Source of the DNA: Verrucomicrobiota bacterium
GTDB taxonomy: Bacteria > Verrucomicrobiota > Verrucomicrobiia > Verrucomicrobiales > DEV007
DNA: 5,021 nt
Direction of reading: 5' to 3'
Assembly: GCA_027618625.1 (NCBI GenBank)
Contig: JAQCER010000348.1
Coordinates: 1-5,021, forward strand
Below, piece after piece: positions 1-5,021 of this stretch. The position numbers and the translations under genes were made by a program. The notes under the pieces were generated by a model. That model worked only from the letters and a program-made list of their open reading frames with translations, searched no databases and was not told the origin of the DNA. How positions within the stretch are numbered: the stretch's first letter is position 1; the number at the start of each line of letters is the position of its first letter.

Positions 1-35
1 TTGCTTTTCGATCTCCTTGCCCGCGCCAAATCCCC

Positions 36-680
36 CTATTTTACGTTGCGAATCCCGGATAGAGCCATAATGTAAGCCTTGGCCTTGCGCACGGTTTCCG
101 GTTCGGAGTTACGCGACTCAAGGACGATTCGGTTCATCAAGGCGCTCAATTGCAGAGAGAAGGCGCTCAGGATGGTCAGCATCCCTGCGTAGCTGCGCTC
201 ATTGATGACTGGGCTACTGGCGTAGAGTTCGGTCAGTTCCCGTGTGGTCGCTGGCGTGCAGCCATTTGCCTTCAGTGCTTCGGCAAGGGCTTCGCAGTTC
301 TCTGTGGTCGGCTTTTGAGTGAGGATTTGTCCCGTCTTGAGGTGCCCGACGGTGTGCCCGCCGAGCCGGACGGGAATCGCGGATTCATTCATCCCAGCAA
401 AACATTTCTGAGTGCGGGTTCTCTCGGTCGCATCCTGCATGAGGCAGTTCTGGGCGAGCTTGCACTGGGTGCACGGATGGTTGCCCGTATTCAGCGCCTC
501 ACAGAATCGATTCTGGTTAGGGCCGTCATGGCAGACCGGAAATCCAGTCTCGCCGACGGCAACCAGCACGAGCGGCAGCCCGGTTGCAGACTGGAATCCT
601 TCTTGATACACTTTGAAAAACGCGGAATTCCTGAGTTTCTCGATGAGGGCAACGTCTGTATCGCTGGTGTGTGCTGACAT
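36..680 (-). CDS. PocR ligand-sensing domain protein, truncated (lacks AraC-type HTH)
   Basis: Starting at the ATG at 680-678 this gives 214 residues. Residues ~9-185 read as a PocR sensory domain, a PAS-like small-molecule sensing fold: an opening helix (LIEKLRNSAFFKVYQEGF), then ATGLPLVLV, a cysteine cluster (Cys50, 60, 70, 73, 79), CFAGMNESAIPVRLGG at ~93-108, and GHLKTGQILTQKP. The cysteines could bind metal or a cofactor; that is inference. In many relatives this domain is followed by a linker of the type VRKAKAYI and then an AraC-family helix-turn-helix. Here the linker is present (~197-204), but the protein ends ten residues later (MALSGIRNVK, TAG), so no DNA-binding domain is encoded. 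The frame is open upstream with a TTG at 755 (239 residues), but the domain's usual beginning fits the ATG better. Neither start has a clear Shine-Dalgarno. It lies just downstream of a broken sensor kinase on the same strand. It may be a pseudogene or a free-standing sensor domain. The domain call is firm; function is not. Confidence 0.78.
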   Translation of the reverse strand: MSAHTSDTDVALIEKLRNSAFFKVYQEGFQSATGLPLVLVAVGETGFPVCHDGPNQNRFCEALNTGNHPCTQCKLAQNCLMQDATERTRTQKCFAGMNESAIPVRLGGHTVGHLKTGQILTQKPTTENCEALAEALKANGCTPATTRELTELYASSPVINERSYAGMLTILSAFSLQLSALMNRIVLESRNSEPETVRKAKAYIMALSGIRNVK

Positions 681-741
681 TTGTAGAGACTGGTTAGGAT
701 TGGTAGGCAGCTTCGGTTCTTTTAACTGCTCTGACCCTAAA

Positions 742-858
742 TTAACCGCAACCAATACCGGACTGATTCCCGGGCGGATGAACGGCGTTTGGCTCGATGA
801 GCACCTTCACCAGGCAGCCAATTCCTGCCAGCTGCTGGCAAAGGTCGTCGTGAATGTC
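742..858 (-). pseudogene. HisKA_3 phospho-acceptor helix remnant of the upstream PAS kinase
   Basis: Reading on in the PAS frame past the TAG gives 38 more codons before a TAA (744-742). They begin DIHDDLCQQLAGIGCLVKVL. This is the H-box of HisKA_3-type sensor kinases (pattern [EQ]-[LI]-H-D-[DE]-x-x-Q-x-L), with the presumed phospho-acceptor His encoded at 852-850. After about 20 residues the similarity ends: IEPNAVHPPGN and the rest resemble nothing I recognise, and no HATPase_c N, G1 or G2 box appears on this strand before the PocR gene. The segment therefore seems to be joined to unrelated sequence on both sides. That implies loss of the PAS2 C-terminus on one side and of the dimerisation helix 2 and ATPase domain on the other. 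It has no start codon of its own and is almost certainly untranslated. Confidence 0.7.
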
Positions 859-1512
859 CTAGATTTCGCCTCCGTCACTCCTGATCGATTTTGCGACAAA
901 TTCGAACGAGCCTTTGGCGGAAACGGTGGGGTAGACGCGATTGGTAAAGCGATCCTCTTCACCGATCGGAAACACCTCACTAACATTGCTGCCAACCATC
1001 TGTTCCTCGGTGAAACCGTAGACCTTGGTGGCTCCGGCATTCCATGAGAGAATGGTTCCGTCCGCCGCAATGAGAAATACTGCATCGTGGACATTCTGCA
1101 GAATTTGCGCCTGTTGCTGGAGCTTTCCTTCGGCCATTTTGCGTTCAGAAATATCGATAACCGAGGCGAGAACCATCGTCCCTTCCGGTGTGTCCACCGG
1201 ATTGAGTCCCACTTCGACGGCAAACTCACTGCCGTCCTTCCGCATCGCAAAAAGATCACGGCAGGTGCCCATCTGGCGGGGAGAAGCATGTGCCATGAAG
1301 CCCTGACGCATGCCAACATGGGCGGAGCTGAATCGATCCGGCAGCAGAACTTCCATTGGGCACCCAATCACTTCATCGCGAGGGTATCCGAAGATCTGTT
1401 CCGCCTGCCGGTTGAACAGAACAATGTTGCCATCCGTGTTCACCATAATCAGCCCGCTGGGGACGGATTCGATGACTTCTTTAAATCGTTCGGCAGTGGA
1501 TTCGGACTCCAT
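859..1512 (-). CDS. PAS-domain sensor protein, N-terminal remnant of a sensor histidine kinase
   Basis: This 217-residue protein has PAS1 at ~5-123: FKEVIESVPSGLIMVNTDGNI, FNRQAEQIFGY, the PAC-like RKDGSEFAVEVGLNPVDT, and a closing VIDISERK. A short Gln-rich linker (~124-138) leads into PAS2 (~139-217): VHDAVFLIAADGTILSWN, then KVYGFTEEQMVG. PAS2 breaks off at RSDGGEI, where relatives continue with W-V-E and about 40 more residues. There is no membrane segment, so the intact kinase was probably a cytoplasmic sensor. The ATG at 1512 directly follows an in-frame TGA (TGAATG), which fixes the most upstream possible ATG. No Shine-Dalgarno is visible. The TAG at 859-861 is followed in frame by a kinase H-box remnant, so the gene is best read as a kinase crippled by an internal deletion. 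As it stands it lacks both phospho-acceptor and ATPase domains. PAS identity is firm; whether it is still expressed is unknown. Confidence 0.8.
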   Translation of the reverse strand: MESESTAERFKEVIESVPSGLIMVNTDGNIVLFNRQAEQIFGYPRDEVIGCPMEVLLPDRFSSAHVGMRQGFMAHASPRQMGTCRDLFAMRKDGSEFAVEVGLNPVDTPEGTMVLASVIDISERKMAEGKLQQQAQILQNVHDAVFLIAADGTILSWNAGATKVYGFTEEQMVGSNVSEVFPIGEEDRFTNRVYPTVSAKGSFEFVAKSIRSDGGEI

Positions 1513-1517
1513 TCAGA

Positions 1518-1529
1518 CTGCTTTAGCAG
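1518..1529. repeat. Short inverted repeat upstream of the PAS gene
   Basis: CTGCT-TT-AGCAG is a perfect 5-bp inverted repeat with a 2-nt centre, lying 6-17 bp upstream of the PAS ATG on the minus strand. It shares base 1529 with the next inverted repeat. It could be an operator half-site pair or an RNA hairpin near the ribosome-binding position. It is short enough to be chance. Confidence 0.35.
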
Positions 1530-1546
1530 CGGATCCCCCGATCCGC
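1529..1546. repeat. Perfect 7-bp inverted repeat, GC-rich hairpin
   Basis: The arms GCGGATC and GATCCGC surround a CCCC loop. The structure sits 17-34 bp upstream of the PAS start on the minus strand. No T-run follows on either strand, so it does not look like an intrinsic terminator. In a transcript of the PAS gene it would fold within the leader. Confidence 0.45.
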
Positions 1547-1567
1547 CAGCATTGCTTGCGCGGAATG

Positions 1568-1594
1568 CATTGCAGCCATTGCAGCCATTGCAGC
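1568..1594. repeat. Perfect 3 x 9-bp tandem repeat (CATTGCAGC)
   Basis: Three identical, head-to-tail copies of CATTGCAGC occupy 27 bp, preceded by a partial copy (the GCATT of AATGCATT). It is 56-82 bp upstream of the PAS start and 143-169 bp upstream of the LTD/CotH start. Short exact repeats like this change copy number by slippage. Placement between divergent genes would allow an effect on promoter spacing, but no promoter elements around it support that. Confidence 0.85.
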
Positions 1595-1736
1595 GCTGAG
1601 ACCGGCCTTGGTCCCCAACAATTCATGAACGACGGGTTGCGAGCAGTGAAAAGACAGCAGATCAATTCGATTAAACGATTGCCATTTCCGGCACAGCTCG
1701 GCAACTTGTCGATACCCTGTTTGCTATCCAAATCTT

Positions 1737-2426
1737 ATGAATTCTACCCCGCAATGGATCTTTTTCTCCGCTCTCTGGTGCCTCACTGGCACGGGATTCG
1801 CCGATGTTGTCATTAACGAGGTGAATTACAATGGGGAGCCCAACACCGCCCTGAACGAGTTTGTTGAGCTTTTCAACACTGGCCCTGACACTGTGGATCT
1901 CACGGGCTGGGTCCTTGATGATGCGGTCGGATACGCGTTTCCCGATGGCACCTTGCTGGCAGTCGGCGGATACATCGTGATTGCCCAGAATCCAGCCTCG
2001 ATCGCCGGAAGCGTTGGCCCATACACCGGAACTCTGTCAGGGGATTCAGACCAGGTGGTGGTGAGGAATGCCAGCGGCATCAAGATCGACGAGGTCAATT
2101 ATCGCAGCGAGTTTCCGTGGCCCATTGGAGCGGATGGTTCTGGTGCGTCCATGGAACTCATCAATCCATCACTGGACAACGACCTTGCGGGATCGTGGCG
2201 CTCATCACTGGTGCCGGGGAAGCAGACCAAGCTTACGTTGTTGAATCGTTCATCGGCGGGCTGGAAGTGGCGCACTGGTGAGTCGGAAGCTTCGGAGCCC
2301 ATCGGCGCTTGGAGGGAAGGCGGATTTACCGAAGATGCGTCCTGGATGGATGCAGGGCTTCCCATTGGTTTTGGTGGAGTCACGGACATGACCATCAGTA
2401 CGACAATCGAGGGGATGCAGGGGTAG
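1737..2426 (+). CDS. Exported lamin-tail domain protein; N-terminal part of an interrupted LTD-CotH protein
   Basis: The ATG at 1737 is the only standard start in this frame downstream of the TGA at 1647. Residues 1-22 form a signal peptide: hydrophobic IFFSALWCLTGTG, then predicted cleavage after GFA and before DVVINE. Its n-region has no Lys or Arg, which is unusual for Sec. Residues ~23-150 are a lamin-tail domain, an Ig-like beta fold common in secreted bacterial proteins: VVINEVNYN, LNEFVELFNTG, VDLTGWVLDD, and GGYIVIAQNP. A linker typical of these large proteins follows (GSWRSSLVPGKQ, LLNRSSAGWKW, AWREGGFTEDASW, GLPIGFGG). The frame ends with EGMQG and a TAG at 2424-2426, in the middle of a block that relatives continue with an aromatic-rich strand and SFNV. 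SFNVAAGEVPQ does appear 12 codons later in the same frame. This is therefore probably not the natural C-terminus. If translated alone, it would be a small secreted LTD protein without the CotH domain. Confidence 0.82.
   Translation: MNSTPQWIFFSALWCLTGTGFADVVINEVNYNGEPNTALNEFVELFNTGPDTVDLTGWVLDDAVGYAFPDGTLLAVGGYIVIAQNPASIAGSVGPYTGTLSGDSDQVVVRNASGIKIDEVNYRSEFPWPIGADGSGASMELINPSLDNDLAGSWRSSLVPGKQTKLTLLNRSSAGWKWRTGESEASEPIGAWREGGFTEDASWMDAGLPIGFGGVTDMTISTTIEGMQG
2424..2426 (+). other. In-frame TAG interrupting the LTD-CotH gene
   Basis: The codon context is ATG CAG GGG TAG CTG GTC TCT, codon 230 counted from 1737. Both flanks stay in frame 0, and the downstream frame is then open for 865 codons to the window edge. 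The local sequence also fits an alternative. Taking one G from the GGGG run (2420-2423) and adding one to the GG at 2429-2430 would read Q-G-S-W-V-S-L, closer to the block I remember in relatives. That would make it paired homopolymer-length errors rather than a substitution. Confidence 0.8.
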
Positions 2427-5021
2427 CTGGTCTCTTTGCCCGCCCGTGGATCATTCAACGTTGCCGCAGGCGAAGTGCCCCAGCGACTCGAAGTGCGTCA
2501 CGCTGCTGATGACGGCGTCTTGATCTGGATTAACGGCCATGAGGTGACCCGCAGGCAAATGGACGACGGAGAAATCGCCGCGAGCGGAATCGCTCCGGGC
2601 ACCAAGGACGAAGGGGTGTGGATGGCCGATCTTCACGAAGATGCCAGCAGCTTTGTCGTCGAAGGAACCAACACGATTGCGGTTCAGCTTTTCAATTCCA
2701 GCATCGGTGGCAGTGACCTTGGAGTCGATGTGGAAGTGGTGCGGATCGCCTCGCGCGATGATATCCCGCCCGCGCCCACTCCCGGTGCGCAGAATTCCGT
2801 ATTCAGCGTTACCGCACCGCCAGCGATCCGCCAGGTGAAGCATGTTCCAGAACAGCCGGCAGCAGGCGCCGATGCTGTCGTGTCGGCGAAAGTAACGGAT
2901 CCTGAGGGCGTGGCCAGCGTCACGCTGGAATACCAAATCGTTCTCCCAGGGGCCTATGTTGCGCCTTATCTGGCGAAGTCGAACTCTGTCCTCACCCGTA
3001 ATCCGGACGGGCCTAACGATCCCAATCCAGCATACTTTGGCGCAGAAAACTGGGCCACGGTTCCCATGCTCGACGGTGGGACGGGTGGCGATGCCACTGC
3101 GGACGATGACGTCTACTCAGTCACTTTGCCTGGCCAGATCAATCGCGCTCTTGTGCGGTATCGCATCGTGGTTGCGGACACCGCTGGTGCTTCTGTCAGG
3201 GTTCCCTACGATGATGATGCCAGCCTCAACTTTGCTTACTTTGTTTACAATGGCGTGCCGGCGTATGTCGCAGACGCGCGTTCGGTGTTCGACGTGCCCC
3301 ACACGTATCCGGCCGAGGTCATGTCCAGTGTGCCGGTGTATCATATGCTGACAAATGACGCCGATTTCGCGCAATGCGTCGCCTACAGCAGTGGGCAGAT
3401 TCCGAGCGACAACTACGAAGCGCGCAAGGCCTACAACTGGCGATCCACCTTTGTTTACAACGGCAAGGTCTACGACAACGTCGGTTATCGCCTGCGCCAG
3501 CGCAACGCCCGCTATGCAGGATCGGGGAAGCGAAGCTTCAAGTTCCGATTCAATGACGGCAACTATATCCAACTGCACGACAATGAGGGGAAAGCCTACC
3601 CGACGAAATGGCAGTCGATTGCCGCACATAAAATGCTGGGATCTCGCGGAAATTTCACGTGGGGGATGGAACAGGCTGCCAATGCCATTCTATGGGACAT
3701 GGTTCGTGTTCCTGCTCCCTACGCACACTGGTTTCACTTTCGTGTCGTGAAGAGCACAGAAGAGCGTCCGGAAGTCGAGAATGGTCAATATCTGGGCGAC
3801 TTTTATGGGCTGGAGTTGGCAGTGGAGGAATTCGACAAACGCTTCCTCGATGCCAGGGGACTTGAGCCAGGGAATGTCTATAAGCTGATCACAGGACTTG
3901 CAAACAGGGGCAAGGAATTGCAGCGCTATCAGGCACCGAACGCAGTGGACGACGCTTCCGATTTCACCACAATTATCAACCAACTCCGCCCGGCGCGAGA
4001 CGACCAATGGCTGCGCGACCACGTCAACTATGACGAATGGAACTGGTATCACACTGTTGTCGACGCCGTGCGTCACTATGATGTGAGCAACGGTGACGAT
4101 CCCAACAACAAGGAGCACCTCAAGAACAGGGCCTACTATTTCGAGCCTGGTGAAGGACTGAGGCTCGGTCGTCTCTGGTTGCTGCCCTGGGATTCCGATA
4201 CCAGCTGGGGGCCGAACTGGAATGGTGGAGTCGACTGGCCGAAGAATGCGATCTGGAACAAGAACACAGGGTTTACCCGACCTGAGTTCGAGCGCGACTA
4301 CAAAAACACCGTGCGTGAGTTTCGCGATCTGATCTGGACGGAAGATCAGATTTTCCCATTGCTCGACCGGCTTGCTGCAACGATCGCGCCGCTGGTCCCA
4401 GCGGATCGCGATCGCTGGAGGAGCGCTACCGCCACTCCTGGAACCGGGCGCGAAAGCGCTCCGGAACTTGACGGCGTGGTCGAAGATATGAAGGAATTTG
4501 CATTTAACGTGAATGGCAGGAGCAATTCGTGGACGGGCGGGACGTGGGGCGGGGGTGCCGCCAGCCGAGAGAACCAGGACACTGGCATTTCAGGACGCGA
4601 AGGGCGGCACAAATTCCTCGACTGGCTGGCCGATGACGCGGAAATTCCTGACACTCCTGTGATCACTTATGCCGGAGCAGCTGGTTTCCCTCAGGACGGC
4701 CTGGCATTTTCGTCGAGTGCGTTCGCTGATCCCGAAGGTGCCGCAACCTTTGGTTCCATGGAATGGCGAGTCGCCGAAATTGCCGATGAAGTTGCTGTGC
4801 CGGAAATGGAATTCAACGCCGAATGGGAAAGCGGCGAATTGTCGGCTTTCGTTGCACAGGCTGAGGTGCCCGCAGTCGCTGTAAAAGTCGGGCGTACTTA
4901 TCGTGCGCGCGTTCGCCATTGCGATAACACGGGTCGGTGGAGCCACTGGTCGGTGCCCGTTGAGTTCAAGGTGGGCACACCCTCGATAGGTGGCCATCTG
5001 GAAGGCCTGGTCATTTCCGAA
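2427..5021 (+). CDS. CotH-kinase family secreted protein, 3' part open at the window edge
   Basis: This 865-codon stop-free frame continues the LTD frame in phase; numbering is from 1737. Residues ~239-332 look like a beta-sandwich domain (SFNVAAGEVPQRLEVR, DDGVLIWINGHEV, FVVEGTNTIAVQLFNSS, VDVEVV). Residues ~355-505 are Ig/FN3-like (APPAIRQVKHVPEQP, AVVSAKVTDPEGVASVTLEY, RALVRYRIVVADTAG). Residues ~530-930 are a CotH domain: PVYHMLTNDADF, YDNVGYRLRQRNARY, GKRSFKFRF, HWFHFRVV, QYLGDFYGLELAVEEFDKRF, GNVYKLI, and the acidic LLPWDSDTSWG with Asp819 and Asp821. CotH proteins resemble Fam20-type secretory kinases, and the WDxD element is probably metal-binding. Residues ~972-1082 are FN3-like (MEWRVAE, TYRARVRHCDNTGRWSHWS). 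LVISE at the last bases looks like a second LTD starting. It is probably surface-exposed or secreted, via the signal peptide at 1737. If the TAG is real, the only internal starts are weak (TTG 2436, ATG 2559) and lack a signal peptide. Kinase activity and substrate are not shown. Confidence 0.88.
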   Translation, partial: MVSLPARGSFNVAAGEVPQRLEVRHAADDGVLIWINGHEVTRRQMDDGEIAASGIAPGTKDEGVWMADLHEDASSFVVEGTNTIAVQLFNSSIGGSDLGVDVEVVRIASRDDIPPAPTPGAQNSVFSVTAPPAIRQVKHVPEQPAAGADAVVSAKVTDPEGVASVTLEYQIVLPGAYVAPYLAKSNSVLTRNPDGPNDPNPAYFGAENWATVPMLDGGTGGDATADDDVYSVTLPGQINRALVRYRIVVADTAGASVRVPYDDDASLNFAYFVYNGVPAYVADARSVFDVPHTYPAEVMSSVPVYHMLTNDADFAQCVAYSSGQIPSDNYEARKAYNWRSTFVYNGKVYDNVGYRLRQRNARYAGSGKRSFKFRFNDGNYIQLHDNEGKAYPTKWQSIAAHKMLGSRGNFTWGMEQAANAILWDMVRVPAPYAHWFHFRVVKSTEERPEVENGQYLGDFYGLELAVEEFDKRFLDARGLEPGNVYKLITGLANRGKELQRYQAPNAVDDASDFTTIINQLRPARDDQWLRDHVNYDEWNWYHTVVDAVRHYDVSNGDDPNNKEHLKNRAYYFEPGEGLRLGRLWLLPWDSDTSWGPNWNGGVDWPKNAIWNKNTGFTRPEFERDYKNTVREFRDLIWTEDQIFPLLDRLAATIAPLVPADRDRWRSATATPGTGRESAPELDGVVEDMKEFAFNVNGRSNSWTGGTWGGGAASRENQDTGISGREGRHKFLDWLADDAEIPDTPVITYAGAAGFPQDGLAFSSSAFADPEGAATFGSMEWRVAEIADEVAVPEMEFNAEWESGELSAFVAQAEVPAVAVKVGRTYRARVRHCDNTGRWSHWSVPVEFKVGTPSIGGHLEGLVISE
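4381..4414. repeat. Strong inverted repeat within the CotH coding region
   Basis: The left arm CGATCGCG+CCGCTG pairs with CAGCGG and CGCGATCG on the right. The loop is GTCC (4395-4398), and one 2-nt bulge (AT, 4405-4406) lies between the two right-hand blocks. That makes 14 Watson-Crick pairs in 34 bases, nearly all G-C. It encodes part of the CotH domain (around APLVPADRDR). No U-tract follows on either strand, so it is not a canonical terminator. It could be a stable mRNA hairpin or a by-product of the GC-rich codons. Confidence 0.5.

Larger units (their letters stand above)
1513..1736. other. Divergent intergenic region
   Basis: These 224 bp separate the minus-strand PAS gene from the plus-strand LTD/CotH gene, so any promoters for both should lie here. 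I found no convincing -35/-10 pair on either strand. There is no AGGAGG-like site next to either start; the bases before the ATG at 1737 read TATCCAAATCTT. The part nearest the PAS gene is repeat-rich, with two inverted repeats and a 9-bp tandem repeat, listed separately. Open frames crossing the region on both strands have low-complexity or family-less translations and are not called as genes. Confidence 0.6.

Noticed and set aside
150..1047. Plus-strand open frames of 144-175 codons across 150-1047
   Set aside because: They lie opposite the PocR and PAS genes, and their translations show no family features. They are antisense shadows.
807..1367. Minus-strand 186-codon frame overlapping the PAS gene
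   Set aside because: It is in a different phase from the clear PAS/PAC motifs, and its translation is Arg/Ser/Pro-rich without domain pattern.
1529..1546. Hairpin as an intrinsic terminator
   Set aside because: No T-tract follows on either strand, and it lies upstream of a start codon rather than after a gene.
1513..1731. Minus-strand 72-codon frame directly upstream of the PAS ATG
   Set aside because: It includes the tandem repeat (LQWLQWLQ) and has no recognisable family. It ends at the TGA adjoining the PAS start, and I see no sign that it is an N-terminal kinase domain.
36..2426. All three disrupted frames end at TAG, suggesting TAG is recoded as an amino acid in this host
   Set aside because: Readthrough at 859 would give DGGEI-x-DIHDDL, which still lacks half of PAS2. 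Readthrough at 36 gives no AraC domain. Only 2424 would gain from recoding, and the 865-codon frame after it uses no TAG. Independent lesions explain the data better.
2427..2560. An independent gene start for the CotH portion just after the TAG
   Set aside because: The candidates TTG 2436 and ATG 2559 have no ribosome-binding site or signal peptide, and ATG 2559 falls inside a beta-sandwich domain. The segment reads as a continuation of the upstream gene.
2451..2936. Minus-strand open frames of 79-161 codons opposite the CotH gene (also 3117-3629, 3690-4118 and 4590-4997)
   Set aside because: The plus strand carries coherent domain sequence throughout. These antisense frames show only compositional coding-like bias.
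1..5021. Mobile element, CRISPR array, tRNA or phage/defence module
   Set aside because: No transposase or integrase motifs, terminal inverted repeats, spaced direct repeats or tRNA-like cloverleaf were seen on either strand.

Overview
The window looks like accessory DNA from a member of Verrucomicrobiota, or a close PVC-group relative. This is inferred from gene content. A PocR-type sensory domain, a PAS sensor kinase with an H-box reading IHDDLCQQLAGI, and a large exported lamin-tail/CotH protein are a combination I associate with that group. No rRNA or other taxonomic marker is present, so the assignment is moderate.

Left half, minus strand (36-1512): debris of regulatory genes. Reading 5'->3' on the minus strand, there is first a protein with one complete PAS domain and the front half of a second (1512-859). 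It stops at a TAG directly followed, in the same frame, by a short remnant of a HisKA_3 phospho-acceptor helix (858-742). The rest of PAS2, most of the dimerisation domain and the whole ATPase domain are gone. Next comes a PocR ligand-sensing domain protein (680-36). It ends where an AraC-type DNA-binding domain would normally begin. Neither gene as it stands could give a normal signalling output.

Centre (1513-1736): a 224-bp divergent intergenic region. It holds a perfect 3 x 9-bp tandem repeat and two adjacent inverted repeats. I see no convincing promoter or Shine-Dalgarno sequence.

Right half, plus strand (1737 to the window edge): one very large exported protein gene. The order is Sec-type signal peptide, lamin-tail domain (LTD), beta-sandwich-like domain, Ig/FN3-like region, CotH-kinase domain, FN3-like domain, and what looks like the first residues of a second LTD at the last base. 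The frame is open for 1095 codons except for a single in-frame TAG at 2424-2426. Homology-like sequence continues on both sides of that stop in the same frame. It is therefore a recent nonsense lesion, a pair of compensating homopolymer-length errors, or a split gene. The CotH portion has 865 uninterrupted codons and runs off the window.

Together this is a decayed sensor/regulator locus divergent from a large secreted CotH-family gene. I found no CRISPR array, RNA gene, insertion sequence or defence system, and no evidence of a wholly new system. The points worth following are the three lesions, the deletion scar in the kinase and a strong hairpin inside the CotH coding region.
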